Positions 23,316 through 33,919 of a DNA stretch of 64,000 nucleotides are shown here, one piece after another. Every line of letters begins with the position of its first letter. Within the stretch, counting starts at the first letter, position 1. The DNA is from Quercus robur (Eukaryota; Streptophyta; Magnoliopsida; Fagales; Fagaceae): positions 51,748,290 through 51,812,289 of the forward strand of contig NC_065541.1 of the NCBI RefSeq assembly GCF_932294415.1. The letters are read 5' to 3'. The translations under genes and the position numbers were made by a program. The notes under the pieces are model-generated. The model was not told where the DNA came from. It did no database searches and was given only the letters and a program-made list of their open reading frames with translations.

Positions 23316-24733
23316 ATTTATGCAACCTTGTTTGCACTATCTTTTTTCTAGAGAAATTTAAATTAAGATTCTTTAGGGTTTAGCATAACTCCATTTTTGA
23401 GTAATTAAAATCTTAACTAGTCATAATTAACTTGATGATATTTTTGGATCAAGATCCTTTAACTTGACCCTTCAATTTAAAAGAAAGAGTCCAGATTATA
23501 TCATGTTATTACTCCATTAACAAAAACCTTAAAATAACATGTCATTATTCAATGGCACATTTTCTACATTGCTTTTGTGGATCATTTTAGTAAATTTACC
23601 TGATTTTTTTCCATTGAAACATCACGTTTTTACTTTTTAGTGCCTTACTCATTTAAAGTCAACAACAGAAAACCCAATCTCTCTCTCTCTCTCTCTCTCA
23701 TTTTTCATGAGGGGGGCATAGGTGTTATAGTATATCATTTCCATTTTTTGTTCTCTTAATTACTGGGAGGAAATTGAATATAATTTTGAAAACTCTTAAC
23801 TTAAAAAATGTACATATACATGCAATGTTTATAATTTTGTATGAAATGTCCACATTTAAAATGTGAAATGAGTAATGTATATGGACAATATATAGACAAT
23901 GTATAATAAAGAGTGGAAGTATCAATGCCCTTAATGAAAGGGGGAATCGCGGCTTGATTTTCGAATGTTAGTGGAAATAAACATACTGGCCTTGGCTAAG
24001 GAAAGAAAAACTAGGAATTTTAGAAGTGATGACAAAAAATTAGCAGGAGTAAGATTGGAGGTGGGTTTTGTATGACTGGCTTCTTTGGGTGGGTGGTCTT
24101 TTGTCTTATGTAAGACACATTGGTCTATTTTATTTTTCTCTAGACGAAGGTTTGAGTTTGAAGATTCAATTCTCGGATGTCCATTTGGTATAACTTATTT
24201 CCTAACGTGTGTTTGAAACCGCGTTAATTTAGCAAAAATGGGCACCATGCACACCAAGTAGAAGTATAAAAAATAGAAGTGTTTATTAACACGCTTGTGT
24301 GTAAAAAGTTTTATTCATGTATTATTATATTTATTCCACCTTGACCCTAACGCTATAGGCTTTTCTTATCTCTAGCGGCGGTTCCATGATTATTTTTAAG
24401 AGAGATTAATAAGAAATATAAATTATACAAAATTTGAAATAAAAGAGAACTTGAATATATCAATATCACAAAAACAACAAAAAATAAAACTAAAATATAT
24501 AAAGTTTTATAATTGCTTTTTATGATTTTTCATATTTTGAAATTGTACGAGTTATATCTTTTTTAATATACACATTCAAACAATCATTTATCAATTGATC
24601 TTCCATTTGATTGATTTATTTCAAATTTATTAAGATCTAAATGGTTTTTTTTTTTTTTTTGAGATTTAAGATTAACAAATATTTATTTTTGTTGTTGGAC
24701 TTATTAATTTTTTTCCAAATTTTATATCAAATT

Positions 24734-24771
<38 letters not shown>

Positions 24772-25062
24772 ACAAAATATTGTTAAGAGGATCATATCCA
24801 AACTTATTTCAACTGAGCTTAAAAAAATCTACAAATTTTTATTTTAAGAGGTCAAAACCAAAAAAAATAAAAATTTATTTTTGGGCCCCTGCTTATCTCG
24901 CAAACTTACAAGAATCCTTTTCTGACTTTTCAGCGTAAAACTAATTAATTGCGAAAAGTATTTTTACTTCACATAAATTTTTTAACATTTCCAACCAAAC
25001 GCGTGATACTTTGAGAAGTAGTCAATCACAATCTCTTAAAGCTAAAACATCAACAAAGCAAG
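23316..25062. other. Intergenic sequence between kiwellin copies 2 and 3
   Basis: The first part (to about 23450) is the duplicated 3' flank. A (CT)n tract lies at 23676-23699. Around 24060-24160 a weak match to the other kiwellin upstream regions (GGCTTCTTTGGG, CTAGACGAAGGTTTGAG) appears. A poly-T run of about 33 bases ends near 24768. Unlike copies 1, 2 and 5, no clear TATATATA box precedes copy 3. No gene is seen. Confidence 0.45.
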
Positions 25063-25638
25063 ATGAAGAACCAAATTTGTTTTAGCGTAGTCTTTGTGCT
25101 CTTGCTCTTTCTTCTTCTCGTTACAAAGTGGTCATGCGTTGAAGCTCAGACTTGCAACAGTGGCACTTTAACAGGGAAAGACCCTCCTGCAGGACAATGT
25201 AACACAGAGAACGACTCTAAGTGCTGCGAGGAAGGCATGTCTTACGATACTTACACATGTTCACCACCGGTGTCAAGCAGTACACCGGCTACACTAACCT
25301 TCAACAGCTTTCAGGAAGGTGGCGATGGTGGTGCTGAATCGGAGTGTGACACTCAGTTCCACTCAGATGACACACCTGTGGTGGCACTGTCGACAGGTTG
25401 GTTCAACAATAAGCAGAGATGCTCAAACAGTATTACCATATATGGAAATGGAAAGAGTGTTCAAGCCATGGTCGTTGATGAGTGTGACTCCACTATGGGG
25501 TGTGATGCTGAGCATGCTTACCAGCCTCCATGTGCTAACAATACTGTTGATGCTTCTAAAGCTGTTTGGGAGGCTTTGGGAGTGCCAGAAGAAAGTGATG
25601 ATTGGGGAAAATTAGAAATAACCTGGTCTGATGCTTAG
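25063..25638 (+). CDS. Kiwellin (ripening-related protein family), copy 3, intact
   Basis: Intronless ORF of 191 residues. The signal peptide is nearly the same as in copy 1 (VFVLLLFLLLVTKW, cleavage VEA|Q after residue 28). The mature part has ten cysteines at the family positions plus the motifs [48 protein letters not shown] and [12 protein letters not shown]. Relative to copy 1 it lacks two residues after GWF and has an extra acidic EESDDWG near the end; the exposed N-terminal segment differs most. Such surface change would fit different ligands, but that is inference. It is the third direct copy, with no obvious damage. It is likely a secreted defence-associated protein. Confidence 0.95.
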   Translation: MKNQICFSVVFVLLLFLLLVTKWSCVEAQTCNSGTLTGKDPPAGQCNTENDSKCCEEGMSYDTYTCSPPVSSSTPATLTFNSFQEGGDGGAESECDTQFHSDDTPVVALSTGWFNNKQRCSNSITIYGNGKSVQAMVVDECDSTMGCDAEHAYQPPCANNTVDASKAVWEALGVPEESDDWGKLEITWSDA

Positions 25639-26792
25639 ATTCCACCATATTTCAAATCTCTGTCAGCAGTAACACTAATTTTTTTTCACTACTTTAACAC
25701 TTGAAAAAACTATAAAAATAAATTGTGAAAAAGATTGTGTCGCAACAATACTCTTAAAATATAGTACTATGCAAGGGTGGAGGTTTTCTTAGGTTTGCGC
25801 GTAATTGTGTCATGAGATGTTTCTTTTTTCCTTTTCCAATGTATTTCAAAGTATTAGATGTACTAAAGTAATGTCTATCAAATGTTCTTTTCAGCTTCAA
25901 AAAAAATGTTCTTTTCAAATGGTAATAAAAAAAAAAAAAAGTGAGTATTTCAAAGTATTTATTGTTTCTTTTTCTCTTCTCCTGCGTATCTTAAAACAAA
26001 GTTCTGTAAGGGTTGTAATTTAGCCAAGTTGAGGGTTGTATAAATTGAATTGTGTTATAGTTGAATTTGGACTCGAAGTTGTTCAAAAACAAGGTTTTTA
26101 TTTGTTCAAAAATGATAATTTGATACTTATTTGCTCGTATTTTTAACATCATAAAAAATTAAGCTTCAAAATGGACACAAATTTAATTCAATTAAGATTT
26201 GAAATAAATGAGATATGACTGTTTAAAGTCAGAACAACTGTATTATCCTTGAGAATTTGCTAGACACTTGGTGCAATGAAATTGCAGCAAATAGTAAACT
26301 GACTTGAAGACCAGCCAAATTGATTTAATGATTTTCCATTTAAAACCAATCTTTATTGCACAAATTAAGAGGAAAGGAACTGGCGAATCAATATTATGCT
26401 AAGAGCAAAACTTGGAACTTGAACAGTTACAACTTGAATATGCATTTAATCCATGCCTTCAGAGTATGAATGAGGGAAGTGTTTCACTTTTTTGTTTTTT
26501 AGTAATAACTCATTGATGAATCGTTGTACTCAACAAATTTATTTCGGTAGGAAAATGGTCACCACAAATTAGTAAGCAATGGCAATTGGCAACTAGAAAG
26601 TAGCAACCAGTAGAAGACTAGAAATCCATGATTAGGACATTAATGGAGAAATTATAGTAAACCTACTTGTGGCTAGATCTATTTTAATGATACATATTTG
26701 TGATTTGGATTTTATTATTTTACTCACCTAAGGCCGTCTCTATTAGGTCTCCGTAATTCCATTTGTTAAAAACAGAGTAAATATATGTTTTA

Positions 26793-26825
<33 letters not shown>

Positions 26826-27101
26826 TTTACGTCTCTCTCCTCCCTTTTCACCATTAAAAACATAAAAAAATAGAGAAAATAAAATTAAAAAGTGCTATTG
26901 GGTGAAAAAATTTATTCAATATCTTAAAACTTCAATCTTGTATTTACACTTTCTATCTCAACCATTGTGAACTTCAAGATCCATAGTCAATAAAGTACCC
27001 AGAAAATTGAAGGCTAAATTTATTTTTTTTTTTTAAAAACAATAAAGCATCCTACCCTTCCTCACAAAAATACTGAAATTTTGCCACTGAAATAAATTTC
27101 A
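25639..27101. other. Intergenic sequence downstream of kiwellin copy 3
   Basis: No gene is seen. A (TG)n(TA)n microsatellite lies at 26793-26826 and short A-runs at about 25927. Confidence 0.4.
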
Positions 27102-27785
27102 CACTACAAAAAAACCGGTCTAAAGCTGCGTTTGAAAAACGCAGCTTAAGACCCCAAAAACGTGGCTATAGGATAGAGTTGTGTTTCCTATTTCTTCTCT
27201 ACCTTGGACACAGTCCTTAGCCTTGGGTATCCATACTAGCCATGTCTTCAGGTCTCTCCCAACGACCATGGTCCTTTTTAGCATCACCCACCTGCATATG
27301 TTCCCAATGAAGCTACAAGAACCCAAAAGAAGTAACAATGCAGAGAATAGAGCGAACAAATCTGTACGTATGATACATCCAACACAAATCACTTCCAAGC
27401 TTGCCATTTGAATGTGAACTATAATCAAAATTAACCTCACCATTGGAGTAAGGCCCATAATTTACTTTAATTCCATCTTTACAACTACTAGGTTCCAATT
27501 TCAGCTCCTGCCAAACAGATGGCCCATCCGAAACAAACCCACTTCCAAACTTGCATTTTTGTAACTCCATCTTTGCAACTACAAGGCTCCAAATTCAGTG
27601 GCCCAACGAATGGCTTCTTTGGAATTCGGTAATGAGACAAGGTCTACAAATTTCATATGTTATATTCGTCAATTTCTGTAAAATTACAAACCCCAGGTCA
27701 AGAACATACCTTGATTTCACGTTAGCAATAGAAATGGGGTCTTTCTTGCTCGTAAGCAACTACGGTCCCAAAATCTTATGTTGAT
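27102..27785. mobile_element. CACTA-like end with captured gene DNA
   Basis: CACTACAAAAAAACCGGTC at 27102 is the typical terminal sequence of CACTA (En/Spm-like) elements. It is followed by a hairpin AGCTGCGTTTGAAAAACGCAGCTT at about 27124-27147. The other end was not found, so the right limit is arbitrary and the element is probably truncated. A GH9 endoglucanase fragment lies just inside. Confidence 0.5.
27175..27302 (-). pseudogene. GH9 endo-1,4-beta-glucanase fragment
   Basis: The - strand reads MQVGDAKKDHGRWERPEDM, the very conserved GH9 cellulase segment normally followed by DTPR and a TVxKV motif. Here the DTP region is disturbed by a small insertion and a stop, after which codons for RTVSKV reappear out of register. 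Only about 35 residues are recognisable. No catalytic Asp/Glu region is present. A longer - strand frame at 27313-27570 next to it was not identified. Its place beside a CACTA-like terminus suggests transposon capture. Confidence 0.6.
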
Positions 27786-27797
27786 GAAACCCGTTAC

Positions 27798-28217
27798 CAC
27801 TTCAATCAAATGAATTTGGAGTGTTTTTTTTTTTATTTGGGTGCAATTTAGTGTGATTTTTGTAACTATTTTGTTAGTTGGCATGTTTTTGAAACATTTT
27901 AGTAAACTAGCATCTCAAGTTTTATAGACTCGAGTTTCTCATACACTTAATTTTAATGCTCTAGTAGAGGTTGATGGGGGTATTTTATACACGTGGAAGT
28001 CAAGTCTTCACTTCAATCAAATGAATTTGGAGTGTTTTTTTTTTTATTTGGGTGCAATTTAGTGTGATTTTTGCAACTATTTTGTTAGTTGGCATGTTTT
28101 TGAAACATTTTAGAAAACTAGCATCTCAAGTTTTATAGACTCGAGTTTCTCGTACACTTAATTTTAATGCTCTAGTAGAGGCTGATGGGATATTTTATAC
28201 ACGTGGAAGTCGAGTCT
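27798..28217 (+). repeat. Tandem duplication, two units of 211 bp
   Basis: CACTTCAATCAAATGAATTT at 27798 recurs at 28009. The second unit runs almost identically through the poly-T, TTAGTTGGCATGTTTTTG and ACACGTGGAAGTC to about 28217. Few differences are visible, so the duplication is fairly recent. Each unit contains the inward-facing end of the larger foldback described separately. Confidence 0.9.
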
Positions 28218-28530
28218 TAGAAGAAGAAGAAGAAGGATCTGGGAAGAGGAAGGAGAAGGAAAAGGAGAATGATCTAGAGAATGGAAGAAAAAGATGGATT
28301 TGAGAAGAAGAAGAAGGATCTGAAGAATGGCAGGAACTAGAGCAAAGATCTAGAGACTAAAGTTCCATAAGGATTTTTTATTCCACATCAGATTACCAGC
28401 AACTTCAACCCGAGTCTAAGACTCAAGTTTCAGAGTTTCGAGATGCTAGTTTGTTAAATAGTTTTGCAAACTTGAAAACTGACTAAAATGTTCCAAAAAT
28501 AATGTTAAATGCCAAAAAAAACCCCAACGA
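27830..28530. mobile_element. Foldback-like element containing the 211-bp duplication
   Basis: The left GTTGGCATGTTTTTGAAAC and AAACTAGCATCTCAAG face their inverse complements on the right at about 28435-28530 (GAGATGCTAGTTTG, AACATTATTTTTGG inverse). Between them lies a GAAGAAGAAGG-rich stretch at 28218-28340. The arms are imperfect and no target duplication was identified, so the class is uncertain. Confidence 0.5.
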
Positions 28531-28863
28531 TTTTGGGGCCAGGATCTTCAATTTTTAAATAGTGAGACAAAGTTTTCTTGATAGGCACTTTGATTCATTT
28601 TATATTATTTTTTATAACTTAAAAGTGTTTTTCTAACGAAGAGGGAGAGAGGTGAGTTACAGTGGTAACCTTAAGTGGGTAAAGTAATAAAGTCCAAACC
28701 ACAAATATGCATTATTAAAATCGGCCTAGTCACATGTGGATTTATTGTTATTACCTTGAAATTAAAAAACTATATTTAATAGGAACTACATACTAGATAA
28801 TTAAAAGTAGATTCCACTCTGAAAAAAGAAAAAAAAAGAAAAAGAAAAAAGTACATTCCACTG

Positions 28864-30992
28864 TGATAAGGCAAAAATGTATTGACCCCTTACAAATTAA
28901 TTAATTACCCAAGTTAATTAATTAGGTTCAATTACATGCAATAACGTGGTAGCACAAACAAATAACCAAATACAGCGGAAAATAAATTTGACATGGGTGA
29001 TTTGTTTACGAATGGAGAAAACCACCAAGACAAAACCCCACCTGGTAAATTAAGTCATCACTCCTGGGAATTCACTATTATCAATCACAAGCAGTTACAA
29101 GTATAAAAAATCATACCAAACCATTTAGCCTATCCCGAAATACCAACTTGTAGTTGAACCCTTACCCCAATACCCAATTGGACTTGTATTGTAGCGGCAA
29201 TATCTCCGTTTAATGCACGAATCCCAATAAGTGACTAACCAATGATGCACGGATCCTAGTACGTGACTAACTCTACCAACTTGAAGAAGATTGTTGACTG
29301 TAAAGTTCTTCGGTTCATTAATAATGAAGATCAAGAAGCTCTTTGGTCACAAAACCCTTGGCATAAAGATGCAATAGCTTCTTCAGAGAGAATGATGAAC
29401 TAAAGGAATTTCTGCTCTCGGTTATACAATGCATGTATTGTCCTTACACCTACTTGTGACGGCCCTTAAAATAATACTTATATATGTCTAGGGTTATGAG
29501 AAAAGAAACCTTACACAAATATATAGGAATATGCGTGTAATCAAATCTGAAAAGTATAATTTCGTAATTCTTGACAAATACAGCTTCTGTCGAGCTTCAA
29601 TATTGTAAGGTTAAATTTAATCAACCATTTTTTTGGATTTATTCCATGCCAATTTGCTTGTAATTCAGCATTTAGAAAACCTGTATTTAGGTGGGAATCA
29701 TGTAAGGGTAGTGTGTGAGAGAGTGTGAAGAAAAGCTCAAGGGTGTGCATTCAAGCAGGGTCTTACGACTAGATCTCGCGACTGGCTCGCGATTGGCAAG
29801 TCGCCAAAGTTGGCACACGTATGAAGCATGCAGAGGAGCTGAAGGGTCACGCCAGCTGTTGCACTACAGGACAAATCTTCTAGTCTGGCCAGGCAGTTAG
29901 TTCACGACTTGGACTCACTACTCAATCAAGTCGCCAGAACACTCTGTTTGTTACAAAGCTGACTCTTCGCATTCCATACACACCCTACTATATATAAACC
30001 TTTATACCCACGAAATGTAGAGAGCTTCTAAAGAGAATTTTGAGAGGCTCCAAAGAACATATACATGAAGCTATGTCGACTTACGTACGTCTCGTTGGCC
30101 AAACGATCAGGTATGCCGCGCCATGTATCATCCCCTCTATAGAAACCCTAGAGAAAAACAAGATTGACTCATCCACAATTTTCATCATTTGATTCTCCAA
30201 ATTCCTCTACTTTCACCCTCTCCATTATTAAATCCTTGAGAGATACATTAGCCAAAACCTTTTCTCACCATACCCATATTTATGAGAAGACTATTTGGTG
30301 CTTGGGAAGCAGTTAGGAAGGAACTACTTGATATTGGTTGATGTTATAGGCTATAGCGGAATCCGGTAAGCTAGATAAGACAAAGGTTCGACGTAACCTC
30401 GTTGGAGCAAGAAGCTTGGAGGGCTTAGGTACACTAGGTAGATTAGGCTTGGAGGGTCTTTTGCTGTTCATGTATTCCACCTTTATTCTCTAATGGATTA
30501 TTGACCGCTTAGATGGTGGCGGAGAGGTTTTACATCGAGGACTACGGTTTCCTCTTTGATAACACATCGCTGTGTTGTCTTTGTGTTTGCATCTCTCTTT
30601 CCTTAATCATTACCATTTAATTTCTGCTGTGGTTGTGATTTTATTTAGTTTAGATTTTTTTATCAATTCAGTTTTAGCTTATTTTCATATTCCGCACATA
30701 CATTGTTTGATAATAAGTTTGAATTGGTAATTTGTAATTTGGGGGTTTAAACGTTCATAAGTGTTTTACACACTATTTGAACATTCAAATATTAAATCTC
30801 GCTAGAAAGGATTCTGTCGAGCTTTAATGAATAGCACTTCCTTCACTTGTTTATTGGTCAAACTTGCATGACTTCAATACTTAATTTGAATACTTGTTTC
30901 TTGAAGTACTAAATCCATCCTAGATCTACCTAATTACAAGTAAAGTGCATTTTGTCAAAGAATTAGCCAATTATATAAATATGTCCTTAACA
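28864..30992 (-). mobile_element. Solo LTR (family A), split by a nested solo LTR
   Basis: It begins TGATAAGGCAAAAATG and ends ATGTCCTTAACA, TG...CA, with the 5-bp CACTG on both sides (28859-28863 and 30993-30997). On the - strand it starts TGTTAAGGACATA. It is related over its length to the solo LTR at 39191-40209, apart from the insertion at 29604-30787. Net LTR length is about 940 bases. No internal retrotransposon sequence remains, so it is a recombination product. Confidence 0.93.
29604..30787 (+). mobile_element. Nested solo LTR (family B)
   Basis: It begins TGTAAGGTTAAATTT and ends TTTGAACATTCA, flanked by AATAT on both sides (29599-29603 and 30788-30792). It contains a TATATATAAACC box near 29989 and landmarks such as GAAGCTTGGAGGGCTTAGG and GATAACACATCG. 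An inverted relative is the LTR at 40275-41339, and a diverged one lies near 33920-35000. Copia-type is a guess from the landmark sequences. Confidence 0.93.
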
Positions 30993-30997
30993 CACTG

Positions 30998-31180
30998 TCA
31001 CTGCACACCTTTGGTGTGATGGTCATTTCACAATTACTAAGTTCTTGTGTGGTGGGGGGGGGGGGTAAGGGTCAAAATTCAAGTCTCTGGAAGGAAGATT
31101 TACACACATATACACTTAGATCAAACTAAAATAGAATTTCTATCTTTTTTTTTTTTTTTTTTGATAAGAGAATTTCTATC

Positions 31181-31221
<41 letters not shown>

Positions 31222-31249
31222 GAAGTACATTCCACCAATAAAAAAAATA
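30998..31249. repeat. Low-complexity tracts next to kiwellin copy 4
   Basis: A (G)n run at about 31054-31064, a T-run at 31146-31162 and an (AT)n microsatellite at about 31182-31219 precede the breakpoint where kiwellin copy 4 is truncated. Confidence 0.8.
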
Positions 31250-31697
31250 TTAGTACATTCTATCATGGTTTGAGTCACATCTCATAGTTAAGTCACACTC
31301 ATTTACAACCATAGCCACCATGCTCTGCCCATTAGCACTAATGGTGATGTTGATAAGGCACCAACTCTTTTTGTTGAACCATTCAGTTAATAATGCCACA
31401 GTGAGTGTATCAGCAGAGTGGTATTGATTGTCACATTCTGATGGGCCACTGCCATCTATATTATTCTCAAAGTTGTTGAGGGTGAGATATGCCTTAGTGT
31501 GACAAGACGCGGGTGGTGAACAAGTGTAAGTTATGTATATCTTGCCATCAACACAACAATTTGAGTTGCATTGGTTAGGAGGGGGCTTCTTTCCCCTAAT
31601 TCTGCCACTTGGACAACATTGTTGAGCTTCAATATTCATAGTTTGTTAATAGGAGGACTAATAGGAAAAATGATGCCATTAAGAACAAGTTCTTCAT
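31250..31697 (-). pseudogene. Kiwellin copy 4, inverted, frameshifted and truncated
   Basis: Read on the - strand from the ATG at 31697, a normal hydrophobic leader opens (MKNLFLMASFFLLVLLLTN). A frameshift then interrupts the frame just before the cleavage region, and the frame of IEAQQCC resumes. The mature part keeps [24 protein letters not shown] and ECDLT but has lost several conserved residues (DDTP is ADTL, GGDGGG is NIDGSG). After CDSNH the sequence stops matching, so the C-terminal QPPC and VDASKAVW regions are missing. It lies opposite in direction to all other copies and next to an (AT)n tract. Confidence 0.88.
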
Positions 31698-31855
31698 TCT
31701 TTTACCATCTCTTGCTCTCTTTAGTTTCTACTTGTGTTCTTATTGTTAAGTTGTGATTTTCTAGGTTAGTTTTGTTGACATTAATTCTGTACCAATTTGA
31801 ATGTAATTCTTTCAAAAAAAATACCTGTATTTTTGTGGGGTTTATTGTATATGGG

Positions 31856-33451
31856 TGTTGAGGTCCAAAAAATCACAATGTTGTACCAGGTCCAAAGCAA
31901 CCCAAAGGATTGAGACTTAAGAGAGCAAAGCATGTGGGCTTCCAATAAAGAAAAGGGAGGAGAGGTCCAAACCCATTAAGGGTCCATAAGGAGGAACCCA
32001 AATCCATGAATAAGTAGGTTTTAGACCCCATGAAACAAAGGGAAAGAAAAGGCCTAGCCAGCTCTCAAAAAGTCAGAAAATCACTGGGCCAGGATACCTG
32101 GGGATTCCCAAGTGCCTAGGATTCTCTGGACATGCAGTAAAGCCAGGCTAGGATTAAAACAGTTCAAAAGGGCATTCGAAGAAACATAAGAAACAAGGAC
32201 ATATATGTCCATATCAACCACCCATTGATGCAGAAAAGAGATCAAACGGCTTGGGAACCAACAATTTATGAATAAAGAGCCGGTACCTCGAGGAACCCAG
32301 AAAGAAGAACTATGAAGGAAGGTGGTTGGAAAACTTTTAACCTGGTAGGAAAGAATCAGCTCACTTAGGAAAAATGACAAAGGGAAAAGCTGCCAAAAGT
32401 TGGGTCTGAAAAGGTGGAATCTAAAAGCCTTGAAAGAAGAAAGATCAAAGGTCAACCCTTTAGAAAACCCTAGAATGGGAAGGTTAGCTAGGGTCTTTTG
32501 AAGAGGAAATCTCAAAAGAAAGAAATAATAAAGAATGAGGAAGGAACCAGCCACCCATGTTGCTAATACAACATTGGTTTTGGTACCCAGAAGAGCAAAT
32601 AGAGAGAATCAATGGTACCCTGGAAACCCTAGGAGGACACTATAAAAGGGGAAACAGCCAACGATGAAAGGCATTTAGTAATAGTGAATTAGGTAACGTT
32701 TGGATTGGGCTGAAACGCAGTGCGTCAGCGTTTCAGCCCTTTTTTTTTATTTTTTTTTTAAAGCTGATTTTGTTGACTTTCAACACGTGAACAGTGCACT
32801 CATGCACTGTTCACAGACCCACAAATATCACTTTTCAGCAACTTTTTTATTAAAAATGGGTCCCACGATACTATTTATACATTTAAAAATTATTTTGCTA
32901 CAGTATTTTCAGTTTTCAGCTATATCCAAATGGACCCTTAGAATAAAAATTATTGAGAAAAAATTGTCAGAATTCAAAAAAGAAAGAAAAAGGGAGTGAA
33001 ATACCGCCCGGTATCCTCAAACAACCACTAGAGAGCAGACTTGAATTTAAATGGATTTATACTTTGCAAGTCTTAAAGGCCTGAAGAGCCATCTAAGTAT
33101 GTGATTTTTGAACTTATTTGAACCTTGTAACACGTCCTAGTGAGCTCATAGTGTATTACACAATCAAGAAAGTAATGAAGTACCTTACATTATTTTAAGG
33201 ATCCCCAACGCTTTATTTTGTGTTCCTTCTTTACCATTTCGTTCCTTTGCTGTTTCTTGTTGTTCAATGCATATATTTCTTGTTTGTTAGCATGTATGTG
33301 TTGTAGGATTCATGCTCTATGCACCACCTGGTTCGAAATCAGCCCAATTATCTACGGTAAACCAAGTACAGTCCCTTAAAGCAATAAGTATTGGGCCCAG
33401 GATCCTTGTTTCTACCTGGGCCTGTTTGCTAAAAAAAAAAGAACCCACACA
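31856..33451. mobile_element. Solo LTR (family C), interrupted by a MITE
   Basis: It begins TGTTGAGGTCCAAAAAATC and ends GAACCCACACA, with ATGGG on both sides (31851-31855 and 33452-33456). A promoter-like CTATAAAAGGGG lies at about 32640. Without the nested 246-bp MITE and its TTA, the LTR is about 1347 bases. A 157-codon frame on the - strand inside it shows no known domain. Confidence 0.88.
32692..32937 (+). mobile_element. PIF/Harbinger-type MITE, TTA target site, copy 1
   Basis: The ends are GGTAACGTTTGGAT and the inverse of GGGTCCATTTGGAT. TTA lies on both sides (32689-32691 and 32938-32940). Internal landmarks are AACAGTGCACTCATGCACTGTT (a hairpin) and GGGTCCCACGATACT. It is inserted into the solo LTR of 31856-33451. 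Confidence 0.88.
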
Positions 33452-33460
33452 ATGGGTTTA

Positions 33461-33735
33461 GGGTGTGTTTGGATAGAACTTATTTTGCTGAAACTGAAAA
33501 CTGAAAACTGAAAACACTGTAGCAAAATAATTTTTAAATGTGTGAATAGTATTGTGGGACCCATTTTTAATGGAAAATTGATAAAAAGTGGAGTTTGTGG
33601 GACCGTGAACAGTGCATAAATACACTGTTCACCGGAGAATGGGTCAACCATTGCGGCTGAAAAGGCAAAAAAAAAAAAAAGAAAGGAAGGAGGAAACGCA
33701 GACGCAGCAAATAAAAGTGCTATCCAAACTAGCAC
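33461..33735 (-). mobile_element. PIF/Harbinger-type MITE, TTA target site, copy 2
   Basis: Same family as 32692-32937 but inverted. It begins GGGTGTGTTTGGATAG and ends CTATCCAAACTAGCAC, with TTA at 33458-33460 and 33736-33738. It shares the poly-AAAACTG stretch, TGTAGCAAAATAATTTTTAA and the GAACAGTGCATAAATACACTGTTC hairpin. It sits within ten bases of the end of the solo LTR. Confidence 0.88.
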
Positions 33736-33919
33736 TTAGTGTCTAGTTGGTGAAGATTTGCTCAAAACAGTAGCTTTGGTGATTGGTTTAACCTACCAAA
33801 TGATCACGTGAGTAGCTCATGCAACACATGGGATTTAAAATTCTGTTATGCCATATGGCTGGTGACTAGCTAGCGGGTAGGCCAACCCGTCATTGAGTCG
33901 CTAGGTACACTGACAGCTG

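Noticed and set aside
32081-32554. 157-codon - strand frame as a gene
   Set aside because: It lies entirely inside a solo LTR bounded by ATGGG duplications; no known domain.
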